A program made the position numbers and the translations under genes. Below, one piece after another: positions 36,840 through 43,788 of a DNA stretch of 64,000 nt. The notes beneath the pieces are model-generated. The model was not told where the DNA came from and made no database searches. It saw nothing but the letters and a program-made list of their open reading frames with translations. The DNA is taken from assembly GCF_013466985.1 (NCBI RefSeq), contig NZ_CP059164.1, positions 1,931,001-1,995,000 of the forward strand, written 5' to 3'. Within the stretch, counting starts at the first letter, position 1, and the number at the start of each line of letters is the position of its first letter. The stretch comes from Nocardioides ungokensis. GTDB taxonomy: Bacteria > Actinomycetota > Actinomycetes > Propionibacteriales > Nocardioidaceae.

Positions 36840-37352
36840 CTAGTCGACGGGCACCAGCTGGTAGGCAGCGTGGAGCTCCTGCCAGCGTGCTCGGGCGTCG
36901 CAACGTTCACCGCCGGCAAGGTAGGCGGCGAGGTCCTCGACGTGGATCTGGTCGCCTGCCCCGTAGGCGGCGACCTGGTCCACGGGCACGCCGCGGTCCT
37001 CGATCACGAGAACGGTCTGGTCGCCGTCGGCGGTGAGCGTCACCTCGATGACGCCGTCCGGCTCGTCGGTGGACTTCGTCGAGATCAGCAGCCGCCGCGG
37101 GGGCTCGCACACGTCCACGTGTCCGGTGCCTTCCCACCCGCTGGCGAAGTAGCGCGCCCGGAAGTCACCGCCGAGGCGCAGGTCGCCCTCCACCTCGCCC
37201 AGCCAGCGCGCCAGGCGGTCGGGCTCGGTCAGGGCCGACCACAGGTCGTCGACATCGGTGTCGAACCGGTCCTCCAGGCGTACGACGCCGGTGCCGTCCA
37301 CCGATCGCAGACTGCCCAGGATGCGGCTGGCGCCGGGGGCGTTCTTGGTCAT
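36840..37352 (-). CDS. AHSA1/SRPBCC-domain protein
   Basis: 170 residues from ATG 37352. The START-like fold is recognised by VVRLEDRFDTDVDDLWSALTEPDRLARWLGEVEGDLRLGGDFRARY, then VCEPPRRLLISTKS and a C-terminal helix ERCDARARWQELHAAYQ. Such AHSA1 proteins commonly pair with an ArsR repressor, as here (TGATG overlap). Probably a small-ligand-binding protein; the ligand is unknown. Confidence 0.85.
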   Translation of the reverse strand: MTKNAPGASRILGSLRSVDGTGVVRLEDRFDTDVDDLWSALTEPDRLARWLGEVEGDLRLGGDFRARYFASGWEGTGHVDVCEPPRRLLISTKSTDEPDGVIEVTLTADGDQTVLVIEDRGVPVDQVAAYGAGDQIHVEDLAAYLAGGERCDARARWQELHAAYQLVPVD

Positions 37353-37675
37353 CAGGTCCTCCGTTGGTCGCGTTTTCCGCGGGCGATCTCGGTGTGCAGT
37401 GCGTCGAACCGGTGCTCCCAACGCGCGAGGTACCGGCTCAGCCAGTCGTCGATCTCGGTGAGCGGCTGCGGGCTGAGGGAATAGACGCGACGCTGTGCCT
37501 CCTGACGCACCTCGACCAGTCCCGCCTCCCGCAGCACCCGCAGGTGGCGGGAGACGCCCGGCCGGGCGATCGGCAGCAGCGCCGCCAGCTCACCCGCGGT
37601 CGCCGGGCCGTCGGCCAGGGCCTCCAGCATCGTCCGCCGGCTCTCGTCGGCGAGGGCTCGCAGAGCAGCTTCCAT
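37352..37675 (-). CDS. ArsR-family winged-helix repressor
   Basis: 107 residues from ATG 37675. Winged helix: LRALADESRRTMLEALADGPATAGELAALLPIARPGVSRHLRVLREAGLVEVRQEAQRRVYSL. There is no metal-binding Cys cluster (no ELCVCDL-type motif), so it is probably not an arsenic sensor. It is coupled to the AHSA1-protein gene by TGATG. An inverted GTACC/GGTAC lies just upstream. Confidence 0.88.
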   Translation of the reverse strand: MEAALRALADESRRTMLEALADGPATAGELAALLPIARPGVSRHLRVLREAGLVEVRQEAQRRVYSLSPQPLTEIDDWLSRYLARWEHRFDALHTEIARGKRDQRRT

Positions 37676-37684
37676 GGACAGTGT

Positions 37685-37700
37685 GTACCAGGATAGGTAC
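37685..37700. promoter_or_regulatory. Inverted repeat upstream of the ArsR gene (probable operator)
   Basis: GTACC-(6 nt)-GGTAC lies 10 bases upstream of ATG 37675, and a further GGTAC-type half site sits at 37712. It is a plausible autorepression site for the ArsR-AHSA1 pair. Confidence 0.5.
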
Positions 37701-37774
37701 GTAACCGTCAAGGTACACGGCAAGTTGACGACCAGTACCGCCCGGAAGCGGAACGGGGTGTCAGGCCGGTCGTC

Positions 37775-38180
37775 GTGGTCGATCGCCAGCTGCTGACCCG
37801 CCTCGGTCGCGTCACCGAGTTCGGGCCACTGAAGACTCGGGCGAGCAATCGCGCGATCCTGCCGCCCGTGACCGTGGTCTCAACGGGCACCTCGTTGCGC
37901 GAGGTCGCCGACGACGACCTGGTCTTCGCCCGCGAGGGCCGTCCGATCACCCGGCAGGCGTTCGGCCACGTCTGGCGACCCATCGCCATACGTGGCCGGG
38001 CTGAACACGACCACCGGTCCCGGCATACACGCGCTGCGGCGTCACTACGCCTCGCTGCTTGTCGGGTACGCCGAGTCGGTCAAGACCGTCCAGACCCGAC
38101 TGCGCCATGCGTTCGCCCACGAGGCGCTGGACACGTACAGCCACCTGTGGCCCCACTCCGATGACCGCACGCGATCATCT
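37775..38180 (+). pseudogene. Tyrosine recombinase (phage integrase) remnant
   Basis: Pieces in two frames match the catalytic domain: TEFGPLKTRASNRAILPP, DDDLVFAREGRPITRQAFGHVWRP, then GIHALRRHYASLLV (HxxR), VQTRLRH and the Tyr-containing DTYSHLWPHSDDRTR. The N-terminal DNA-binding half is missing and a frame change occurs near 37990. It marks the left side of a less GC-rich island (to about 40.8 kb), so it is probably the relic that brought it in. Confidence 0.75.
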
Positions 38181-38364
38181 GGTGCTTGGTCGCGGTCTGG
38201 GAGCCAATCAGGAGGTCCCGGGTGCCTAGTCTGCCTTGAAAGACACGCAGCCATCATCCCAACCCCTGATAGTAGGTGTAGGAGCGTACCCGCAGTCGCG
38301 CCGCGTATGCAGGTACGCCCAGAGAACTGCGCCCGCGCCACCGATTGAGCGGTATAACTTGGCG

Positions 38365-38722
38365 ATGCTGAACTTCGAGCGGGGCTACGTCCTCATTGTG
38401 GACTTGATCCGGGGGTATGGGAGTGGAAAAGAACAAGACTCGTCCATGCGTGATCGTCCAGAACGACCGTGGGAACGCGAAAGGGTCCTTCCCGATCATC
38501 GTGCCCCTCACGGATTATCGGAGCTACCGGGGATACCCAGAGCAGGTGGAGATTCCGGCGCATGAACTCGGCACCAACGGCAAGCGATCGATCGCTAGCT
38601 GTGGCGAAGTGCGACAGATAGACAAGGTCCGTATTGATGTTTCACGAGGAGTCATTGCTACGCTCCCTGAATTTCGCATGCGTCAAATAGATGACGCACT
38701 GCGTGCGGCTCTTGCTTTGTGA
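38365..38722 (+). pseudogene. MazF/PemK-type toxin (frameshift near 38420)
   Basis: ATG 38365 starts MLNFERGYVLIVDLIRGYG, the first strands of a MazF-fold endoribonuclease; one base later the frame shifts, and VEKNKTRPCVIVQNDRGN (the family KTRPxVIVQND motif), FPIIVPLTDYRSYRGYPEQVEI and IASCGEVRQIDKVRI continue to the stop at 38722. MazF cuts mRNA at specific short sites. No antitoxin is recognisable next to it. The second frame could start at its own ATG 38417, but this would lack the first strands, so the toxin is either dead or the indel is an error. Confidence 0.7.
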
Positions 38723-39042
38723 CTGACCTGGTTGAAATCGTTGCCGGATGCGCGCATCACGGGTCAGTCCTGAACTGAATTGTACTGCGGCCCGGTTTTG
38801 TTAGATATCGGCCGAAGAGTGAAGCGAGTGCTCACGTAATGAAGTAGGAGCTGCGGCCACTCCTGAACACTGCAAGTGTTTGCGAGGATGGGTCCCGCGG
38901 CGAAGCCTCCGATCCGCGGTCCGTTCTTGAAACGTCCTCGAATGGGAGGTTGTTTGACTTATGCCATCCTGCTGGGTCGGTAATTGAATGCTAGGTCAAC
39001 CGGCCTAGTTGATCCCGACGAAGAAGGGAAGGAGTTACCTGC
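38723..39042. other. Gene-free, less GC-rich spacer upstream of the 2TMbeta gene
   Basis: About 320 bases with no convincing coding frame. Composition is clearly poorer in G+C than the chromosome around it. GGAAGGAG lies about 10 bases before ATG 39043; a promoter is expected here but I cannot pick one confidently. Confidence 0.5.
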
Positions 39043-39693
39043 ATGAAAGCCATACGATTTCCGCTTCGCAAGGTTGCAACCGTTTCGGCTTTGTTAACGC
39101 TTGTCGTTTTTGCTGCCATCCTCCTGCTGCAAGGGACGGAATCGTCGGTGGTTCTGAAGTTGGTGGCAAAGAGTGGCGTAGCCTTCACAGTCGCAGGTGT
39201 TTTTTGGGAGGTCTACAACAGATGGGCATGGCGGGTTGCTCCATTCAAGTATCTGAAATGGCTGTCGCCCTATCCAGATCTCAATGGCAGGTGGATCGGC
39301 ACGGTGATCCGTAAGGAGGCTGGCGATGCCGAGCGGCCGTTTGTAATTGAAATTACGCAGACGTTCACAAGCATTGCATTCTCGACTTTCTCGACACACT
39401 CGCGTGGGGGGAGCACGGGGGCATGGCTAATGAGCAACGAGGATGCAACCACCTGGGGCGTTGCTGCGGTGTGGCACGCCACGACGAGACGACGCGACGA
39501 GCCAGATCAAGAGGAAGTGTTTCCTGGAACGTCGGTTTGGAGGCTTGAATTCGTAGATGAGCCTGGGTTGTTCCAGGACAAGCTGAAGATCGTCGACGAC
39601 TACTACACTGCTCGATCACCCGCGACTTCGGGTCGCATTGAAGTCAGGCGGGTTTCGCGGACATTGAAGAATGGCTTCGCTGATGGAAAGTAG
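39043..39693 (+). CDS. S-2TMbeta (Cap15-like) membrane effector
   Basis: 216 residues. Two N-terminal membrane helices (about 10-30 and 38-58) are followed from residue 77 by a beta-rich domain: DLNGRWIGTVIRKE, FVIEITQTFTSIAFSTFSTHSRG, WRLEFVDEPGLFQDKLKIV and DYYTARSPATSGRIEVRR. This order (xLxGxWxGT, IxQTxTxIxxxxxT, YYTxRxxxSGxI) is that of the SMODS-associated 2TM beta-barrel family; Cap15 uses it in CBASS to oligomerise in the inner membrane on binding a cyclic nucleotide. GGAAGGAG precedes the ATG. No cyclase gene is adjacent; instead the next gene, overlapping by 23 bases, is a 2H phosphoesterase. Composition indicates transfer. Confidence 0.75.
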   Translation: MKAIRFPLRKVATVSALLTLVVFAAILLLQGTESSVVLKLVAKSGVAFTVAGVFWEVYNRWAWRVAPFKYLKWLSPYPDLNGRWIGTVIRKEAGDAERPFVIEITQTFTSIAFSTFSTHSRGGSTGAWLMSNEDATTWGVAAVWHATTRRRDEPDQEEVFPGTSVWRLEFVDEPGLFQDKLKIVDDYYTARSPATSGRIEVRRVSRTLKNGFADGK

Positions 39694-40261
39694 GAGTGTG
39701 TTCCCTGCTCGTGTAAACGTCCATTCCGTCATCGACGGGACCTTGCTGACAGCGGTCAATGAGGCCAACGGTATTATATATTCCAAATGGGATGGCGAGA
39801 TTCTGTTCGAGGCAAACGGTGGTCGGGCGATTCCTCACGTAACGATGCTGATGGGAGAGGTCGAGTCAGCGCAGGCCTACGATGGGATTGTTCAGGAGCT
39901 GGCCCGAGCCGCTTCCGTTGCACTCCCGGCAACGTATGGTGTCGGGCTGCCATACCTTGTTTCGCGCAATTCTGGATTCATTTTCGTTGATGTCCTGCCG
40001 AGCGACCTCTGGCAAGAGCGACGACTCGAGATCGCAGGTGCGCTGGGTAAGTGGATGAAGTTCGATCGTCACGGCGGTCCGCGCAACGTTTCGCACATAA
40101 CTTTGGGTTACGCAAGAACCAGGCCCGCCGGTGTGTCGATTTTGGCCCCAGCGTTTGCTAAGGCATCCGGCGCAGATCAAGTCTGGCAAACGTCACTGGT
40201 GGGCGATCGCGGCACCGCTATCAAGGCTCTCGATACATTTCGCCTGGGCGGTGATGGTTGA
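39671..40261 (+). CDS. 2H phosphoesterase (LigT/2'-5' RNA ligase superfamily) paired with the 2TMbeta effector
   Basis: About 196 residues. Two HxT motifs spaced as in 2H phosphoesterases are visible: His56-Thr58 in AIPHVTMLMGEV and His142-Thr144 in VSHITLGYAR, placed symmetrically around two repeats of the fold. The family hydrolyses or ligates 2'-5' or cyclic phosphodiester bonds; members include LigT/ThpR, eukaryotic 2',5'-PDE and phage Acb1, which destroys CBASS cyclic nucleotides. ATG 39671 overlaps the effector gene by 23 bases (ATG 39683 also possible), so the pair is translationally coupled. A role in clearing or sensing the nucleotide that controls the effector is inferred. Confidence 0.75.
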   Translation: MASLMESRSVFPARVNVHSVIDGTLLTAVNEANGIIYSKWDGEILFEANGGRAIPHVTMLMGEVESAQAYDGIVQELARAASVALPATYGVGLPYLVSRNSGFIFVDVLPSDLWQERRLEIAGALGKWMKFDRHGGPRNVSHITLGYARTRPAGVSILAPAFAKASGADQVWQTSLVGDRGTAIKALDTFRLGGDG

Positions 40262-40865
40262 GATATCGAGCAACGATCGACTCGTAAGCGTCCCCAGTTA
40301 AGGGACGGTGACGAACGCTCGGGTGAAGCTGTCAAACTCGGGTCCGCGTTTACCGTGAGTGTCGGCCCGCACCCAGTAGGCGCGACCGATGGGCGGAGGT
40401 TATTGTTCGGCCAGCCTGAGCCGCGTTGTAAGTCGGATTGGCGCGGGGAGTTCATGAGGCAGGCTGAAGACGCGGCTGTCGTCCGCGCAACCTTCAACCA
40501 ACGTGACATCTGGCGAACGGTCGATGGCCCATTCGTTCCGGGGTCCGCCAGTCAGAGCTCAAAGGGTGACGACGATGGCCCCCACGTCTATGTCTCAGGT
40601 GCCGCAATGTTGTTGGCGTCGAGCCGGCGAGCGACGATGGCTGCTGCTGGCGGTTCGGTGCGGGGTCTGGACGAGCTCGACGACCGGGAGTGGGGTCTCG
40701 ATACGCCTCGCTCGTTTCTCGCTCGGTTATCTCGACCAGCGAGAGTTCGGGACTTCGGCAGGCCCAAGCCTCGAAGGGTCGATAAGACAGACGCACTCGG
40801 TAGTTGAAGAGGCAAGAGGCCTCTGTCGTGATCGGGTTCCCGCAGGTCGGACCGATGATGCGGAC
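40262..40865. other. Gene-free region between the 2H gene and rnpB
   Basis: About 600 bases. Open frames on both strands lack recognisable domains, good ribosome sites or codon-position bias. GC content returns to the chromosomal level around 40.5 kb. It contains a dispersed-repeat-like sequence at 40,694-40,743. I see no further gene. Confidence 0.5.
40694..40743. repeat. Dispersed actinobacterial repeat (TCTCGATACGCCTCGCTC type)
   Basis: The 50-bp segment begins GGTCTCGATACGCCTCGCTC and ends TCTCGACCAGCGAG. Near-identical sequences with this GGTCTCGATACG...CTCGACCA frame are, from memory, scattered in Nocardioides-type genomes as intergenic REP-like elements. Only one copy is in this window, so the claim rests on recognition. 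Confidence 0.45.
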
Positions 40866-41263
40866 GGGCTGGCCTGTAGGCCGGGTTCTGTCCCGGGGGC
40901 CCTTGCGGGCGTCCCGGGGGCGACCATCCATCTACGGCTGCCGTTGCCGACAGCCTCCAGCGGTCTACCCGCGCACTCGGGCGGGCAGCCCTCAGACGCG
41001 CGCGCGCCCGGTGTCCGAGGACTCCGGGCTTCTTGACCTTGCTCCAGGTGGGGTTTGCCGAGCCGACCCGGTCGCCCGGGTCGCTGGTGGTCTCTTGCAC
41101 CACCGTTTCACCCTTACCGCCCGGCGAGCCGGGAGGCGGTCTGTTTTCTGTGGCACTGTCCCGCGAGTCACCTCGGGTGGGTGTTACCCACCACCTCGCC
41201 CTGTGGAGCCCGGACCTTCCTCGGCGCCTCCGTGAGGAGACGACGCGGTCGCCCGGCCAGCCC
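40866..41263 (-). ncRNA. rnpB: RNase P RNA (type A)
   Basis: On the minus strand the RNA opens GGGCTGGCCGGGCGACCGCG and soon has GAGGAAGGTCCGGGCTCCAC, the near-universal CR-I region. It closes AGAACCCGGCCTACAGGCC, whose GGCCAGCCC pairs with the 5' end (P1). The internal AGGGTGAAACGGTG segment (CR-II/III) is also readable. Ends are set by P1 pairing and are good to a few bases. It is the catalytic RNA that matures tRNA 5' ends. It bounds the right side of the island. Confidence 0.95.
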
Positions 41264-41333
41264 ATCCGCAGCCCCCACGATAGGGGACGACGGGGTGCCG
41301 CGTCCGGTCGGCGCGGCGACGTACCCTGACCGG

Positions 41334-41882
41334 GTGCTGCCGGAGGGATACGACATCAGGCCGCTGGGTGAGGGCGACGCGCCCGCGCTGGCCGCGGCGT
41401 ACGTGCGCAACCGGGAGCACCTGGCGCCCTGGGACCCGAAGCGCGAGGAGTCGTTCTTCACCGAGCGGGGCCAGCGGGAGGACGTCGAGGCCAAGCTGGC
41501 GATGGCCGGCCAGGGGCTGGTCGTCCCGTGGCTGGTGATGCACGGGGCCGACGTCGTGGGTCGGGTGAACCTCAACAACATCGTGCGCGGGGTCTTCCAG
41601 AACGCCTCGCTCGGCTACTGGGTCGACCACGCCCACACCGGCCGCGGCCTGGCGAGTGCCGCCGTCCGCTTCGCCGTCGAGCGGGCGGACGTGCTCGGGC
41701 TGCACCGGCTGGAGGCCGGCACGCTGGTCCACAACGTCGCGTCACAGCGGGTCCTGACCCGCACCGGCTTCGAGCAGTACGGCGTGGCGCCGGACTACCT
41801 GTACATCAACGGCCGCTGGCAGGACCACCATCTCTACCAGCGCATCCTGCACGACCGGCCGGCCGGGAACTCGGTCCCCTGA
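41334..41882 (+). CDS. GNAT N-acetyltransferase (RimJ/RimL type)
   Basis: 182 residues from GTG 41334. DIRPLGEGDAPALAAAYVRNREHLAPWDP is the RimJ/L opening; the acetyl-CoA loop is GYWVDHAHTGRGLASAAVRFAVE; the end HRLEAGTLVHNVASQRVLTRTGFEQYG is typical. It probably acetylates an N-terminal amine or an amino-acid/antibiotic amine; the substrate is unknown. It is close to a TPR gene 17 bases downstream, likely one transcript. Confidence 0.88.
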   Translation: MLPEGYDIRPLGEGDAPALAAAYVRNREHLAPWDPKREESFFTERGQREDVEAKLAMAGQGLVVPWLVMHGADVVGRVNLNNIVRGVFQNASLGYWVDHAHTGRGLASAAVRFAVERADVLGLHRLEAGTLVHNVASQRVLTRTGFEQYGVAPDYLYINGRWQDHHLYQRILHDRPAGNSVP

Positions 41883-41898
41883 AGGAGGGTGAGGCGAC

Positions 41899-42348
41899 AT
41901 GACCGACGACGAGCTGCAGGCGCCACCGCTGGCCCCCTGGAACGGGTCGAGTGGGGGGCGAGGGCCCGAGACGGCCTACCGCACAGCCCACGACCTGCTG
42001 TCGCGCCGGGCGCCGCGCGAGGCCCTCGACGTGCTCGAGCCGGCGCTGGAGCAGGAGCCCGGCAACTCCGGGTTGCGGGCGCTGCGGGCGTGGGCCTACC
42101 TGTTGCGCGCGCAGCTGCAGAAGGCCGAGCACGAGCTGGTCGCGCTGGTCGAGGAGAAGCCGGACGACGACTGGGCCCGCCACGCGCTCGGTCGCAGCCT
42201 CGAGCGCCAGGCACGGCTCACCGAGGCGCTGCCGCACCTGCGGCTGGCCGCCGCGATGAGCGGTGACCCCGAGCACGAGCTCGCGGTGCTCCGGGTCGAG
42301 CGACGGCTCGCGGAGACCGGTCAGACGTCGTACGACGACCTCACCTGA
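41899..42348 (+). CDS. Tetratricopeptide-repeat protein
   Basis: 149 residues from ATG 41899, with AAGGAGG nine bases upstream. About three TPR-like helix pairs: TAHDLLSRRAPREALDVLEPAL, NSGLRALRAWAYLLRAQLQ, WARHALGRSLERQARLTEAL. No signal peptide. A small scaffold, probably cytosolic; partners are not evident. Confidence 0.75.
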   Translation: MTDDELQAPPLAPWNGSSGGRGPETAYRTAHDLLSRRAPREALDVLEPALEQEPGNSGLRALRAWAYLLRAQLQKAEHELVALVEEKPDDDWARHALGRSLERQARLTEALPHLRLAAAMSGDPEHELAVLRVERRLAETGQTSYDDLT

Positions 42349-42381
42349 GGGTCGCGCTCCCTCCGGGTCGGGCCCCGGCCA

Positions 42382-43230
42382 TCAGGGGAGGGTCAGCACC
42401 TCGGCGCCGGTCGGTGTGACGAGCAGCGTGTGCTCGAACTGCGCGCTGCGCCGGCCGTCGCGGGTCACCACGGTCCACCCGTCGTCCCACATCTCCCACT
42501 CGTGGGTGCCGAGGTTGAGCATCGGCTCGATGGTGAAGGTCATCCCGACCTCGATGAGGTCGTCGTACTCCGGGGTGTCGTAGTGGGGGACGATCAGCCC
42601 GCTGTGGAACGCCGTGCCGATGCCGTGGCCGGTGAACTCGCGGACCACGCCGTAGCCGAAGCGGCGCGCGTAGGACTCGATGACGCGTCCGATCACGCTG
42701 ATCCGACGACCCGGCTTCACGGCCTTGATGCCGCGGTCGAGGGCCTCGCGGGTGCGCTCGACCAGCAGCCGCGTCTCCTCGTCGACGTCGCCGGCGAGGA
42801 AGGTGGCGTTGGTGTCGCCGTGCACGCCGTCGAGAAAGGCGGTGATGTCGATGTTGACGATGTCACCGTCCTCGACCCGGCGGCTGTCGGGGATGCCGTG
42901 GCAGATGACCTCGTTGACGCTCGAGCACAGCGACTTCGGGAAGCCGCGGTAGCCCAGGGTCGAGGGATAGGCACCGTGGTCGCACAGGAACTCGTGGCCG
43001 ATGCGGTCCAGCTCGTCGGTGGTGACGCCGGGCACGACGTGGGAGCCGACCAGCTCGCGGGCCTGGGCGGCGAGCCGGCAGGCGGCGCGCATCCGCTCGA
43101 TGGTCTCGGCGTCCTTGACCTCGCTGCCGGTGAAGCGCTCGGGCGCCGGCTTGTCGACGTACTCGGGTCGGGGGATCTCGGCGGGCACGGGTCGTCGCGG
43201 CGAGATCGTTGCGGCAGCCAGGGGAGTCAC
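42382..43230 (-). CDS. map: Type I methionine aminopeptidase
   Basis: 282 residues. Metal-site residues are all present: the two Asp in [21 protein letters not shown], His in [11 protein letters not shown], Glu in [11 protein letters not shown] and Glu in QFEHTLLVT. The N-terminal extension with [12 protein letters not shown] is the actinobacterial type Ic form with a proline-rich linker. GTG 43230 has no Shine-Dalgarno, but a TACACT -10 element ends 8 bases upstream, suggesting a leaderless mRNA. It removes initiator Met from nascent proteins. Confidence 0.92.
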   Translation of the reverse strand: MTPLAAATISPRRPVPAEIPRPEYVDKPAPERFTGSEVKDAETIERMRAACRLAAQARELVGSHVVPGVTTDELDRIGHEFLCDHGAYPSTLGYRGFPKSLCSSVNEVICHGIPDSRRVEDGDIVNIDITAFLDGVHGDTNATFLAGDVDEETRLLVERTREALDRGIKAVKPGRRISVIGRVIESYARRFGYGVVREFTGHGIGTAFHSGLIVPHYDTPEYDDLIEVGMTFTIEPMLNLGTHEWEMWDDGWTVVTRDGRRSAQFEHTLLVTPTGAEVLTLP

Positions 43231-43238
43231 GCGGACGA

Positions 43239-43244
43239 GTGTAG
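43239..43244 (-). promoter_or_regulatory. Candidate -10 element of a leaderless map transcript
   Basis: On the minus strand TACACT (TANNNT consensus) lies 8 bases before GTG 43230, so transcription could begin at or next to the start codon; no ribosome-binding purine run is present. Confidence 0.4.
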
Positions 43245-43255
43245 TTTCAGGCGAC

Positions 43256-43432
43256 ATGAGCTCCTTCTGGTACTGCGTCAAGCACCACCGGGTCGAGGAT
43301 CCGGACGGCTGCCCGCCCATCGACCGGCTCGGTCCCTTCGACACCCGCGAGGAGGCCGAGCACGCCCTGGAGAAGGCCGAGCAGCGCAACCAGGACTGGG
43401 ACCACGACCCCAACTGGAACGACGAGTCCTGA
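43256..43432 (+). CDS. Small SPOR-like hypothetical protein
   Basis: 58 residues from ATG 43256. [42 protein letters not shown] and an acidic [12 protein letters not shown] tail. This is a conserved small actinobacterial protein often found beside map; [13 protein letters not shown] resembles a half SPOR repeat. Function unknown. Divergent from map. Confidence 0.75.
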   Translation: MSSFWYCVKHHRVEDPDGCPPIDRLGPFDTREEAEHALEKAEQRNQDWDHDPNWNDES

Positions 43433-43435
43433 GCG

Positions 43436-43717
43436 GTGGCGAGGACACGTCGCCACAACCCGCACGCCGTCTCGCCGTGGCCGTTCGTCGGCATGGCCGG
43501 GATGGCCTGCGCGTTCTTCCTGTACGCCGCCAGCGGGCTGCTCGCACCCTGGTGGGCCGTGGTCGTGCTGCTGCTGGTCTGGCTGGTGCTGCTCGTCGTC
43601 GCGACCCGCTGGTGGACCCCGCACCCCGCGTGGGTGCCGTGGGTGGCCGTCTTCGCGGTGCTGGTGTGGTTCGCGGCGATGAACGCCGGGGGAGCCTGGC
43701 TGGGCTGGACGGCCTGA
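43436..43717 (+). CDS. Small three-helix membrane protein
   Basis: 93 residues from GTG 43436, three bases after the previous stop. Three hydrophobic helices ([57 protein letters not shown]). No domain recognised. Probably co-transcribed with the preceding small gene. Confidence 0.65.
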   Translation: MARTRRHNPHAVSPWPFVGMAGMACAFFLYAASGLLAPWWAVVVLLLVWLVLLVVATRWWTPHPAWVPWVAVFAVLVWFAAMNAGGAWLGWTA

Positions 43718-43727
43718 GGGTCGGACG

Positions 43728-43781
43728 CCGGGACGTCATGCGTTCCGTGGCCCAGGGGCCACGATTCGCATGACGTCCCGG
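43728..43781. terminator. Long interrupted palindrome between convergent genes
   Basis: A 15-bp arm (43728-43742) pairs perfectly with 43767-43781, and inside it GTGGCCC/GGGCCAC forms a second hairpin with a 2-base loop, giving a 54-base near-perfect structure. It sits 11 bases after one gene and 8 before the convergent gene end, so a bidirectional terminator is likely; its size is unusual. Confidence 0.7.
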
Positions 43782-43788
43782 ACGCCGG

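Noticed and set aside
37352..37675. Arsenic resistance repressor linked to arsI
   Set aside because: No ELCVCDL-type or other Cys ligand is present, and its partner is an AHSA1 protein 20 kb from arsI.
39043..40261. Panoptes (mCpol plus 2TMbeta) or a standard CBASS operon
   Set aside because: The second gene has two HxT motifs, not the GGDD-like polymerase or CD-NTase signature, and no cyclase is found in the window.
40355..41036. Several plus-strand open frames between the 2H gene and rnpB
   Set aside because: They run into or overlap rnpB, lack domains and ribosome sites, and include the dispersed repeat.
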